From positions 45,763,433 through 45,827,432 of the forward strand of contig NC_066343.1 in assembly GCF_022539315.1 (NCBI RefSeq): a stretch of 64,000 nucleotides of DNA. The letters are read 5' to 3'. This DNA comes from Serinus canaria. Lineage: Eukaryota > Chordata > Aves > Passeriformes > Fringillidae. Position numbers and translations under genes: made by a program. Under the pieces are notes generated by a model. The model searched no databases. It saw only the letters and a program-made list of their open reading frames with translations, and was not told the DNA's origin. This document shows positions 1 to 12,546 of this stretch, in pieces; the first letter of the stretch is position 1; each line of letters begins with the position of its first letter.

Positions 1-209
1 CAGGTTCTGGGTGTACTGGCTGCAGACTTCTTAGCACGCTTTAACACCAAAAAAAAAACCAAAAATGAAACTGAGTCAGTGGAAAACTCAAGGAAGTTTA
101 GAACTCTGGTTTTTGTTCCTGAAAACATACTAATAAAATATGATCAAATATTCTGATTGGATCATGTTGTATTCTCATTTTAAGTCATTTTTAATTCCTG
201 ATGCCTGTT

Positions 210-241
210 AATAAACTATTTTAGCAATAAACTATTTTAGC
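210..241. repeat. Perfect 16-bp tandem duplication
   Basis: The 16-mer aataaactattttagc occurs twice back to back (210-225 and 226-241) without mismatch. It probably arose by replication slippage; the exact identity suggests it is fairly young. Confidence 0.9.
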
Positions 242-917
242 AAATGTGAACAGAAGATGTACTCCTCAAGCACTGAAAATCATAGCTCTACAGAAGTCAT
301 TAAATAAATATGTATTTTCCCCTACAGTTTAGTTATTATCTTTCCCCTTCTGTAAATCTGTTAATTTTTTTTCTTTTAATTAAGGAATTTTATTTCTCTT
401 CTGACAAAATTTTTAATTGTGAATGTCCTGGATTTTTTTCTCCTTCCTTTTACATAACACAAGCCAGCTTGTGTAGCTCTCCAGGGACTGCTGCAAAATT
501 GTATTTACAGACAAGACACCATTTTTGACTGTGTGATATCTCACATAGCCATATGATTTTGAATTTCCTTTGCTTTGTAGGAAAACAAGTAAACATTTTC
601 CAGGCACCTAGAGTCCACTTTTCCTAAATACTTTACTATGTATCTACTTTTAAAAATAATATTATGCTGACATAATATAAACAAAAAATTTTAAATTTTA
701 ATAAATTTAAAAATACATAAAATATTTTAATTGTTAATATTATTAAATAAAATAACATAGAAGGGGATGTTTAAGAGATACAGTCATTAGAAAAATTAAT
801 ATCTACAGTAATTAAGTAATTAAAGACAAGTGGGAAGGTTCAAGAATTACTTTAGGAATTCTACATTGAAAAATGGTTGAAATATTTCATTTCCTCACAG
901 ACTTAGCCTGAAGTCAG

Positions 918-953
918 ATACTATATACTATATATACTATACTATACTATATA
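918..953. repeat. ACTAT/AT-type imperfect microsatellite
   Basis: A short run of actat and atactat units makes an AT-only imperfect tandem repeat. No function is implied. Confidence 0.8.
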
Positions 954-3900
954 ATGAATAGAATAGATACAGTTATCTAAAGTTTTGCTGGAAATAGCTG
1001 TCATAATGGATAATTACATGGCTTGGGATTGCATGTACATGAGCAGTTTGGTATTACATAGGAAAGCCCTTATGTAAAAAGAAGCCCTTATATGTGGTAA
1101 CCATTTTTGTTAATTCAAATACTTTTTAGTCAGGACTTCCTTCTTAGGACAGAGCTATTTCAGTTAGGCAAACAATTTTAAGTTTTCAATGACAGTGCAG
1201 GATGCTTTTGCATCTTACAATGGAATTAATTGTCTTTTCAGAAGTGGTAAACAAAAACCCGTTTAGGAGTGCTAGTTCTGATGGACTGATTTTAATTCAT
1301 TGAGAATTGTGACAAACAGGGGATGAAGGAAATTTTTCCTTCTCATCTGTTTCTCAAACCTGTGGGGTTTTTAAAATTTTCTTCATTGATAATTCGTAAT
1401 GCATAGAAAGAACACTTTTTTATTTTTCTTCTTTAAATTTTTTAAATTTTTTAAGGTTACAGTCAAACCAAAAATTATATGGGTCTCTTTTTTATATTAC
1501 TTGAAAGTTGATGGGTTTTTTTGTATACAGTAAGGGTTAGCTCACATAGGAGATATAGTCACTATTTCACAACAAGGTTAGAAGTTTGTTATGAAGTTTA
1601 ACTTCTGTTCATCAGAAGCCAGAAAAGAAATTAAGAAGTGTACCTCAATAAATGTGTACTTTTAAAATGTAGTTCCTTTATTGGTAACATCAGAATCAAA
1701 TTGCCAAAATAGCACATTACAGGTGCAGTGCACTTGCTGAAAGTAATGGGATGAATTCCCATCAAAGGCTAGGTCTCTGGATGTTCATGGTAAATGCTGT
1801 GTGTGCTGTGATGCTTAAGGAGCTCTATTAAAAATTCATGAACAGGTGATATTAGTTCATTCCACATCCAAAGGTTTACAGAGTCTCCTGAAGACCCAGA
1901 CAAATCGTCTTTCTTCTTTCCCTACAGACACTCTCTGTTCTCATGCCTTAAAATAAAGCTTTTTAGAGGCAGAGGGAAAAGCCTCCAATTTAAATGCAGC
2001 AAGCTTTCGCTTGCTTGAGGCAATCACAATGTGTTAGAGGGGATACTTCTTCCTTTTACAGAGGTCTGGTTTTACACAAATTGACCCACATACGAAAATC
2101 TAAAATTGTCACATACATTTGCTGAGCCACTGTCTATTTTCAGGGTAAGGAGGAAATCACGTGACATTCTTCTCTGTTTACCAACCAGCAATCTGAGACA
2201 TCTAATGAGGTTTTTTATTCCATTTTCAAGATACAATTGATAGATAATGCTTTTGTGATGGCATCTTTGATGTGCACATGTACCACCACTGTAAATTTTC
2301 TAAAATTGTCTTTTTCCCTTGTGGTCAGAATAAAATAACAAAAGACACAAAGATGGAGAGGTAAGACTTCATCTGGGAAAATTGTGCAGCTAATCTAACA
2401 GTAAAGTTTGAAAAATTAAAGACCACAAGCCTGAAGGAAATGTCTACTTTGTTGTTTGACTTCATCTTTGCTTTTTGTTTGCAATGTTGTCATATTGGAA
2501 AAGCTAGATTGGGCTCAGACTGCTTCTCTGGAAGACTAGAAACATTTTGTGCCAATTTATGAATTTGTACAACATGATGTAAGAAAACTTCAAAAGGAAT
2601 TCCTGTTGATGGCACTTTTAGAAACACCAAGGGTGTGGAGGAGAACCATTTGTTGTAAAGAGCACTCCCAGAGCTGCTTCCAAAATCATTAACTGCTTAA
2701 ATCAAAGAATAGTTCTTAAATCCCATCACATGTTTATCTTTCCATGTGTGTTTCTTAATTGCTGATCTCCTGAACCTTTTGAGGTAAGCATACATGTTTT
2801 TCTAGTCTTCCTCTTTTATATTTAATCTTTTGCACTTCTAGAGCATCTGAGCCATAAAAGATCAAAGTATAAATACAGCCATTTCAATTTTATTGTGACA
2901 TCCCTTTTTCAAAATATATCTGAGAATATTTCAGTGGTTCATACTAAATTCTTTTCCTATGCTTATGCTTTATTTCACGGTAGTTATAATATCCCATACA
3001 ATAGTTGAGAACTTTTCCAAAGGCTTTCTGAAGCTTCTGAGACCCTCTGCTATAAGTTATGGTTGTATTCTCCACAGAAGGCTGAGAACTACTTTGTGCA
3101 AATAATGGCACAGAAGCTCTTGCATTTCTGCAGAAGGCTTCTTTTCTGCCCCAGTTTGCCTACTGCTGTCATTCTAAAACCAACTGGGGTTGCCAGCTGC
3201 ATGTCATATCTCCATGTCATATCCCCCTTGTTCCCTGTATCAGTCCTGCTTTCTGGAGCATTTTAAATTTTCTAGTTTCCCCTAAGTTTTAAAAGGACTT
3301 GTTGAATCTTGTCAGAGGGCTCCAGTATCTTACAGCTGCAAAAAAATCAAATTCCTAATTAGTTGGTAGTTGAGAAGTTTCTTGTTAGAAATTGAAATTA
3401 ATCAACTGCAGTTTTCAGTTTTATGATACATATTTCAAATATGGAAAAGAGAATACTGCATTGTCATAAAAAGTGTCACTAATCACAATCACTTCACATC
3501 AATATTCACCTATAAGTATTTTAACAACATACAGCTGAGGAAAACACTTTCTTTTTGGTACAATTCTTTTGTTTCCTCATCCTTACACCTTGTCACTGTG
3601 TTTCCAAACAGAGCAGAAAGTTCATAAATATGGTTGAATATTTGGTAATTTTCAATATTAGTGGAATATTTTTTTCATTTTCCCTCTTACCTCCCAGTCT
3701 TCACTCTCACTGCTTATGGTGCAGGTCTTTTTTTTTCCTTCTTTTTTCTTTATGTGCAATGATAACCATTGTAGAATTTTAACACTTGAATCCTAGGTTA
3801 CCACAGGTTTGGGATTTCTAGGAACTCCTCAGAAAAATACAGCAACTGTATTATGGTTCCTGATATTTAGTTTACTCCTCTGGTCAGACTGTTGGTCAGT

Positions 3901-4875
3901 TTTTCTGTAGCTTAACCTTTGTTGCACATGCACACAAGAAAATTTCAGCCGTGTTTGTTTTCATAGAAAAAGGAGACAACCAAAGGAAATGTGTTTTTTC
4001 ATTAAAAATTTTTGATTAATTTCTTGGCATTCAGACAGCTACAGGTCAATATCCATGAAAAAGAAAAATATCCAGTTTCTTGCAACTCACTGACTTTTGT
4101 GTTTTTCTTCACATAATCTGCATTCATGGGCCTACTGGGAAGAAATAACAAGTGGTTAGCCAGATAAAATAAATATGGAGAAGTATTACTCCAAAGACTT
4201 TCTTTTGATGATATAATTGATTTGATGCATTTCTTATTGTAAAAGTTATCCAAGATCTGTAATATATGCCTCTAGTACAACAGTTTGTTTTAGAGGCTTG
4301 AGCATTATTCATAGAAATGAATTCTCTAAAACAAGTTGTGTGTCAGAAACATTCCATTAGAGGTGACATTTGTGCAGACAAACTTAGATTTTTCTTGTTC
4401 TGAGACCTCACTCCAAAAAGTTTCTGCTTGTCAAAGTGATAATAGAACTTGAAGTTCAAAGTGCTGTTGACTGCGTGCCAGGTATTTTGAGATGCCCGCA
4501 GATAACACATCGCTGCCTGACAAATTATTCCCACTAACTCCTTTGGAGCAGTCCGTCAGTTTGTCTGTAAAGCTTCTAGTTACTGGGAGGTCTCTTGAAG
4601 ATCTGAAGTGTAAGACATCATCCACAAAGATATCTGGGGATGATTACTGGATACTTTTTGCACCTGTCAACATTTCCTGTTAAGTGCTTCTGTTTGGAAA
4701 TGGAGGAATTCCCCAACTTATGGAGTAAAAGTCTCATTTATTAAGTTAGCATGTAATCACTGCTTCTCATTCACCACTATGACTATATTAAGAGCTACTA
4801 AGAAGCATTTGAGCAGTATAACTTCTTGCTAGAATGCATTATGTAACACATGCCCAGTGAGGGAGGATGCTTAGG

Positions 4876-4972
4876 GGAAAAAAACAAACAAACAAAAAAA
4901 AAAAAGCAGCAAAAAAACCTCCTAACTAAAGATAGTAGCTAAAAAGCAGCAAAAAAACCTCCTAACTAAAGA
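4876..4972. repeat. A-rich tract with a 40-bp-period duplication
   Basis: An A/C run (4876-4905) leads into a 32-bp block at 4901-4932 that is repeated exactly at 4941-4972, a 40-bp period. The two blocks share the core gcagcaaaaaaacctcc. This is a tandem duplication anchored on poly-A. Confidence 0.85.
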
Positions 4973-7900
4973 AGTGTGGCTTTTTGTTCTGAAAAACATA
5001 TTGGAAGATTCATTCTATCATAGAAAATATTATTTCCTCTCCTGACATAATAAATTTCATAATAAAGGTTCCCTTAATCATGCTTGTTGAAAAAGAAATT
5101 ACCAGAATATTCCCAAAGTTATTTTCTTAAAGCAATCTACAGTCTGCTCTTTCCTTGTAGGGAATGTTGGAAAATATTTGAGGGAATCAAGATTAAAGTA
5201 TCATGAAGTAGTATTTTAATCCTGTAATTTTGTGCTTAATAGTGAGTGCCACCCATTTGATGAAAGACACCAGTTCTTGGATTTTTTTATGATTTTTTTT
5301 TTTTTTGTGAGGGTTTTCTGGCAGTGTTTTTTGCTGTTGTTGTTGTTTTGGGGTTTTTTTTTTGTTTGGTTGGTTGGTTTTGGTTTTGGTTTTTTGTTGT
5401 TTTTTGATAACCAAAATTGCTGAGTCCATTTCCTTCTTTTCTTTTCCTAAATAAAGGCACCAAAACTTTTGCTTTGTGGGAAGTGGGCCATGTACATCTA
5501 GAACTAGGAAGTCACAAAATGTAGGGCTTTCCAAGAGTAGGTAACTCACAATTATTTACATTTACATTACAATTTTTCAAGAATATTCTTGCACTAAATC
5601 TATCAGTCTGCAGCTTGCAAGTTCACAATTTAGTAAGACTACTGTCATTTGTGAAATGATTTTTTTCACATTATTCCCTTCTGTTAGAAAGAGTAGTAGG
5701 AATAGCAGAAATTTTAAATTTTTTACTGTTAAAGAAGCTGAGTCTCAGAGGGAGGTTTTGAGTTTCATATAAATGTGGAGAGATTTGTTATCATACCCAA
5801 TACCTAGAGGATTTTTAGACCATCTGAAGATGATACCAAACCCTTGTAGACTCTGCAGAAGAGATTCACATTGGAGTTAGCTGAGCATCAGAGATTGCTA
5901 GATTCCCATGAATGATAAGGTATATTTATGCTGTATTTTCCTACCCAAGAATCAGAAGGAATGGCAGGAAGTTGAAAGATAAGAAAATTGAATTGTAAGG
6001 AAATGAGAAGGGATTGGACAAACATTTTGTGCCATCAATGTATGTGTGTCCTAAGCATCCAGCCAGGGTAGAATAGTTATTCAAAGATTATTCTAGTCCA
6101 AGCAGAGTTAAAAAGTATTCTAAATTTCAACTGGAAACCTCTTTTCTGAAGACTGCTGGTTGATATTTTCTAGCATAGGTATTTCACATACATTATGTTC
6201 CTAACCATAGGTTTTTGTCAAAACCAATTTTGTACTATTTTTTGGAATAAACATACTTTCTTCTATAACATGTACATTTGCAAGAGTTACACAAAACTGA
6301 AGCAAATTGTTGGGTTTTTTGTACCCACATGACAGATTTCCCTACAGCCTAGATTACTTGAAAACATCACACCTGTTTTCCCTTTTTACATGGCTGCCTA
6401 CAGAAGATAGCCAAATTTGCAGATGCATTCCTTGTCTTCATGGAACTCAGCAGACTATGCACAAATTATTGAAAAAATAATCTTTAACCCTACAGTGAAA
6501 GCTGGTGTCAGCACTTCCATTGCTTTGCATAGTGTATGTTTGTTCTCTAAGATAAAATCCTAGGGTTTATTTATTCTTATGAATAGTGTCCCCTGGGAAC
6601 TGAGGACCAACAAGATCCCCACTGCTGCCTAATCCAGGTATAGGGATGCTTTCTTTCCTGATCCTGATTTCTAATGCAAATCCATAGCGGCGCATTCTGG
6701 AAATCTCCACAAAGATGCAGAGTAAATAATCAAATTAATAAATAAATAAACCTCCAGTATTCATTTTCATTCTCTTTGAGAATAAAAAAGAACAAATAAA
6801 TACAGAACAGATGTTAGCCACACTACTTAATATGCTACAAAAAGGCACACTGATGTTTCAGTAATTGCAGAAAGAGCTGAACCTGAAAGGAATGAAGCAG
6901 ACATTCAGCAGCAATGTGCAGCCTCTGTAGAAATAAACTGATGGTATAGACAGAAATATTAGACAAAGTTAGTCTGAAAACCACATTATAATTATTAAAA
7001 TTATTTTAACCAATATATTCATGATCCAGAACATTTTACATCTCAGGTTTTGCACTCTCAGGACCATAATTACATTTATTCATAAATATAATTTAAAAAC
7101 TTCTCACAGACTGATCCAGACAGTCTTTTACCATGCAGTATATCTATATGATAGTTTGCAAGAGTGTATCAGGTGCTAACTTGAGCCAGTTGGGAAAAGG
7201 CAGCCTTTTCTTTATTGAAGCTAGTAGATCATCAAGTTATTCATCTTATCCATAGTGTCCTTTCTTGCCTTTAGGTCTCAAGAAAATGTAAATCAAAAGC
7301 TTTTTGAGTTATGGTTCCCAATGATTCACAAGGTAATCTTGCAAACACAGCAAGGAAATATACAATTTGCAAATTGCTTAAATGACATCTTTGCTATTAC
7401 CTTAAATTATTGTTGCAGTAAATCCTGTTTTACAATATTTCAGCTTGATAATATTTTAAAACTGTACCTTTATCAAGATAAATACTCTACTTTTTATTTG
7501 CTTACGTGTTTGTTTTTTTTTTTTAACTTTATGCCTACTTAAGGACAGAATATTTTATCTCAAAATCACCTATGGTTCATTTCTTTATGCCAGAATCTAT
7601 GTGTATTTAAACTAATTCTATATCCTTAGCTAATACCAATTTTTATCCAGAATTACACTAGGATTTGCCTGAAAATTAACATTTTCAAATTGCTAAAGAC
7701 TTCAGGTTCAGAATAACTTTGGATTAAGCATAATGTTTGCTTAGGTTTCTTAAGAGTATTACATTCTCTTCTGATTCCTAAAAGCAAATAACAATTTATT
7801 AACTATTTCAGCCCTTAGACATTATTAGTGAAGTAACAGCTTCTGGTGTGTATGGAAAATACTTAAGACATCCAGTTAATAGTCTCATGTTATATTTAGC

Positions 7901-9050
7901 TTGTCAAAAAAGCTGTCTAATTTTATGAAGACATACCTCCATTTTCTATATTAAATGTATGACACCTATAAGGTGTTGAGGTTATAAAACCAAAACTAAC
8001 CTTAAGGGTCTCTAGATCTGCCTTAATTATAGGAATTTTAAAAAGTGTGTTTACTGAAGCAGCTGCTTTCAAGTAATTATTACTTATTGGTGCTGACATT
8101 GCTTTTTGTTATTTACCCAGAGAACCATCAAAAACTGCAGTGGCAGTGAAAGTTCTTGTAAGACCAGAATGTTCTTCCTATGGATGTCTTTCAAATAACA
8201 GGATTTTCATTTTTTTATAGATTATATATTCGGTATGTGCAATATATATTTAATATGCCATATTCAATATGCCATATGCTTTTAAACTTTTATTATATTT
8301 CTGCTTTTTTTATAATTTACATAAGTATAACACCTCAAGTATTATTCATCCCACAAGAAAGGCTTACTACTCAGAAATTGCCTGTATGTCTAGAGGCACC
8401 ATTTTACGCCATTCATTGTGTCCCTTGAATTATAAAATCTGTTGCTGAAAAAGATAAATATAAAAGAATATACTATTTCTGGAAAAAAAAATTGAAAAAT
8501 CACCTAAGATTTTACATAGTCTTCTGAGGATTGCTTGGGTTTGGGATTTTCTGTTTTATGAGCATGTATAATTATTATCTGAATGCTGCTTTTTAAAAGC
8601 AATTAAACTTTTAATCAGTAATCAAAATTTTAATCAGTAATTTTGGAAAATAAAGCTGTTAGACCTTGCAAACTTTATGAGCTATACATGCTGGAAACTA
8701 AAAATCATATATTATCATCATTGGTTAATGAATTACATATATAAAAATTTCTAATGGGATCCCAATCCAGGATTATAACTCGCATACTGAACTGAGACTG
8801 CCCTTCAACATTCTAGATATAAGATATGGATTTCTTAGGTTTATGAGTTATTTTCCAGAAGAAAATCAGGAAAAAGACAAAGATAGAATAAAAGCTCACA
8901 TAACAAAATGAAACTGTGAAAGATTAGCTGTGTCTTCCTTTACAAATTTCAGGGGTTTTTATGAGGCAAAAGAAAAAAAAATTAGAATAACATAAGGGAA
9001 ATCCCTTGAAAAATTCTTAGCAATATATTCCTGAAATAGAAACATTTAAA
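4973..9050. other. AT-rich unique sequence, no gene seen
   Basis: Unique AT-rich DNA. The ORF at 5193-5549 on the minus strand is a Lys/Gln-rich readthrough of the low-complexity tract at 5281-5408, and the 95-codon ORF at 7255-7542 has no recognisable features. A small imperfect duplication of ttttaatcagtaat lies near 8609-8641. No transposable element is recognised. Confidence 0.55.
5281..5408. repeat. T/G low-complexity tract
   Basis: About 130 bp made almost only of T and G on the plus strand: T runs, TGT triplets and GGTT or GGTTTT units. On the opposite strand it reads as an A/C tract, the same composition as the tracts at 37971-38133 and 59420-59568. Confidence 0.9.
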
Positions 9051-9059
9051 GGAAATTTT

Positions 9060-9155
9060 TGTTCAAGTTTAAAATAAAAATAAGCAAAAAAAAAAGAAAA
9101 ACCCAAGCAAAACAAAAAGCAAAATCATAACCAAACCAAACCAAACTAAGAAAAA
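9060..9155. repeat. A-rich tract with AACCA units
   Basis: A-rich low-complexity sequence ending in several aacca/aaccaa units near 9130-9147. The 67-codon minus-strand ORF over it is a compositional artefact. Confidence 0.75.
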
Positions 9156-9316
9156 ATAGGGTGTTTTGTAGGGGTTTTTTTGAGTAAGCACTTCTGAGAA
9201 GGTTTGATTCTAACACAAATCCTAATGAGAAATATTTTGCAGTTGACAACCTCTCTTACATCAAATTTTGAAAAATAATGTGCTGCTATAGAAATCTGCC
9301 TTTGCATGGGCAAAAT

Positions 9317-9359
9317 GGAACTCTCTGGGTATCTTTTGCTAAGATACCCAGAGAGTTCC
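9317..9359. repeat. Perfect 19-bp inverted repeat with 5-nt loop
   Basis: The left arm ggaactctctgggtatctt (9317-9335) and the right arm (9341-9359) are exact reverse complements, separated by ttgct. A further 5-bp complement (tgcat at 9303-9307 with atgca at 9367-9371) could extend the fold beyond an internal loop. Either strand could form a hairpin. No flanking target-site duplication or family is evident. A template-switch mutation, a tiny MITE remnant or a structured RNA are all possible. Confidence 0.9.
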
Positions 9360-10344
9360 TTTAAAAATGCATTGAGTGACATCCAGGATTTTCCGTACTC
9401 ATCAACAGGTCATACTGGGAAGGTGCTGCCTTGAAATACTTATTTTCCATTAAGCCAGTTTTCTGTGTTGTTATTGGGAAAAACTGCACATTAATTTACC
9501 CTAGGAATTAGGTTATACAATGACAATAATTTACTCTTCCTGTCAATATTTTAATACTGAAAGGGATCAGTTTCAAAGGCTTTTAATTAATCAGAAATAT
9601 AGTCATGATGGGCATGAATTTCATTGAAGTTGATGGTTGTAAAAGAATAGTCTTGAAATCCCAGATTGTGAACACCATTCCATCCAGTAACTAAGTAGGA
9701 GAAAGGTATTTTAATGAAAGCAAGATAAGGGATTTCTAAGGTCCTATCCATTATGACCCCTCTCTCTCCCAAGTGTTCAAAGTATCATACTTATTTTACT
9801 GAACCTATTTGTTCTTCCTGTACTTTTCTGAATTTTCTGTATTTAACACAGCATAAGACTGATCTTTCTCTTAAAATTTTAAACTTAATTAAAATCTGTG
9901 GAGGAAGATTGTTCTCTAAGGGTCTCCCATGTGAAAAGGAAAGGTTAAAGGGTCATGGCTAGACATTGCCAACCAATTTAAAGAAGTGAAATTGCTGAAA
10001 AGGCCAGGAAAAGGAAAATTCCTTCCATTGAGCCACTGATGTAAATATTTGGAATGTGACAATGTTTATGTGGTGTTTCTAACCATAGCTGTAGTATTCA
10101 GTAGTACCAGGTCAACTTTTTTGTTTATATCTGCGTGAATATTCCAGGTGAGATCTAGGTTCTGATATCCTCATTAGTCAGCATTATATCTGCAATTTTC
10201 TGTGATAGTCATGTCTGACAAGCCAGGACTCTTTGAGACTCTGTACTTGTACTACCAATGAAACGATAGAGGGGAAGTGTATCCTACATGGTTTCAACAA
10301 AAAGAAATATTTCTGGAAAGAAGGAACCTGTGGAGGAGAGGAAG

Positions 10345-10484
10345 TTTTCCACTTTCCCTTTCTCTTTAACTTTTGCTTCCCTTTTTCCTTCTCCTCCTCA
10401 TTCCCCTTTCCTATTCCCTTTCCTGTTACCCTCTTCCTTTCCCTTCCCCTTTGCTTCCTTCTTCCTTATCTTTCTCACTCTTTC
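10345..10484. repeat. Polypyrimidine (CT-rich) tract
   Basis: About 140 bp of almost pure C/T on the plus strand, built from irregular ccctttcc-, cttcc- and ttccc-type units. The two overlapping ORFs of 95 and 81 codons are Ser/Phe/Pro-rich artefacts of this composition. Polypurine-polypyrimidine tracts can form triplexes, but that is inference here. Confidence 0.9.
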
Positions 10485-11802
10485 ATGGTTTTCTGGCCTA
10501 TTGATGTGCAGAAACACTAATTTGGTTTACTGATTGGCAGCTGTTCTCTGTGTCTGATGGCTAAAATATTCTCTATGTACTTTAGCTCTCTGTTATAAAG
10601 CTATAAATCTTGGTTAATTTGGGTTTTACAAAGTATATGAGCTATTGTTTGAAAGTCTGGAGATGAAACCACCCTAGATAGGCCAAAAGCCAGAGCTATC
10701 ATGAGTCAGCTCTTTCTGAATTCTTCGGATGACCACATTCATGGAGTGATATTCAGGAAATTATGCATGACTGTTCCTAATTTCACTGTTTGCGACTTTG
10801 TATTAATAAGATTTCAGTGGATACAGATGTCATGGCATTTATTCTGGATTTAGGCTGCAAGTCAATAAACTCACAATTACCATAGCAGCTTAACATCTAT
10901 TTTTGTTTGTATCACATGTTATAAAAGGCAAGATTTTTTGAACTGGATAGTGACAAAAAACTGATGAAAACCTTATAGCTAATGAATTATATTCGGCCAT
11001 GAGATATTTTTACTGGGAACATGCTGGTTTTTTTTCAGTCATCCCTGAATTCTTCTGTTCTTGGGTACTTTAGTTTTCAAGATCTTTCCAGTGGTCTGAG
11101 TCGGCAAATTTCAAACATGACTGCCTTTTTTCGTTAGAATTTAGGAATTCATATCATCTTGGCTATATTTCAATGATGCCCATATTGTTACCTTCAGGAA
11201 GGATCTTTGAGAGCTACATGCTATGATTCATAAAATTCTTCACTGGGCTGAAATACAGTGTGAAATAGAAGCAAAACCAACACTTGAAATTCCTACTGGG
11301 GAAGAAAAAATGCAAGCTGGGAAAAAGCAATGCAGGGCTTCATATCTCAAGCAGAAAGGCAAAATTTTGTCAGCCAAGGTGGAGGAGACTTAGAATCATT
11401 TATTTCAGAAAATGGCAGGGAAGAGTGCTCTTCAGGGAAAGTAGAACTAAGGGCAGCTCCAACACAAAGCAGGGCAAGGCAGGGCAGGGCAGGAAATGAC
11501 CCTAACAGGTGCAGTTCACCCTCAAGGGATCAGGATGACCTGGCCAAGTCCCTAATGGTGACCACAGCTGGCCAGGATCCTTATTGAGACCAAGAGGTCA
11601 AGTCAGGGAGTTGAATCTGTGAGTCACAATCAAGCTCAGTACTGTATATCACCAGGTGCTGGCACAGCTGCAAAGGCTCCTACACAAGGTGGGGGTGTGG
11701 GGGCATTATTCATAGCCTTTTCTCACAGCTGTAAACCAAGTCCAGGCAGCCTATCTTGTCATAGACGGCCTTGACGGCAGGCAGTAAAACCTTTAAGGTC
11801 TC

Positions 11803-11833
11803 TGTGTATGTGTGTGTGTGTGTGTGTGTGTGT
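11803..11833. repeat. (TG)n microsatellite
   Basis: A dinucleotide TG run of about 15 units with one TA interruption near its start. It is a likely length-polymorphic locus. Confidence 0.95.
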
Positions 11834-12503
11834 ACACTGAGGGAGTTGCAAGGTCGTTACAATAACTGGTAAACTTAGCCCAGCAATGAATTAATTGTAC
11901 TGATGTCATTGTCACTAAACAAGAAATAAAACTTCTCTCAAGGGTGACTCACCTCCACAGTTTCTTGAGAATAAAATGGAGAATTTGGTAGTCTCTGAGA
12001 CTGCACAGAATCATGTACTGGTGTCATCAGATTTACACAGAAAGGCAGAAGATAATTCTTGAAGTGATCTCAGTATGTCTAGTTTATATGGCAATGTCAT
12101 ATTAAGCTTTGACTAGTGAAAAGTACCTGCCCATCCTCACACCACTGTTATTGCCCATCTAGCATCTCTTTATTGCTTTTTCTTTGCATTTCTACTGTTA
12201 CTGTCTGTCCTTTGTCCCTCTGTCCCTTCTTTCCCTACAGCCCTCTCTGCCCCATGTTTCTTTGGAATTTCTTTCCTTCAACTAGTTCTAAATTATAAAC
12301 TTCAAAGGTGTCATTTGTAACATCTTCTTTTACCTTTGGCATAGTTAGTATTATTTACTTTTAAGCCTTATAATTGTAATAATTTTTGAGGAGAAAAAAA
12401 ATAGATGTTTTAAGAGTACAGAGTCTCTTATTTGCAGATGGAGGCAAATATCCTGCTTCTTTTTTATATTGTGTTCACATGCAGAATATTCTTGGTTTGT
12501 CTA

Positions 12504-12546
12504 GAAAAAAAAAAAAAAAGCCCCCCAAACAATTCCTGACCCCCCC
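12504..12546. repeat. Poly-A followed by C-rich runs
   Basis: About 16 A, then gcccccc, and shortly after another C run (12540-12546). Simple low-complexity sequence; a LINE poly-A tail is unlikely because CR1 lacks one. Confidence 0.8.

Larger units (their letters stand above)
1..4875. other. AT-rich unique sequence, no gene seen
   Basis: No ORF here exceeds about 85 codons and none resembles a known domain. The sequence is AT-rich with short homopolymers and small tandem duplications. I see no LINE or LTR similarity. Polypyrimidine tracts followed by AG occur, for example near 1905-1926, but without a coding frame or a paired donor they do not support an exon. Likely intergenic or deep intronic DNA. 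Confidence 0.6.

Noticed and set aside
1900..1990. Possible splice acceptor (ctttcttctttccctacag)
   Set aside because: A good acceptor by eye, but no open, conserved frame or donor follows; such sites are frequent by chance.
5193..5549. 118-codon Lys/Gln/Asn-rich ORF
   Set aside because: It is the reverse reading of the T/G tract at 5281-5408.
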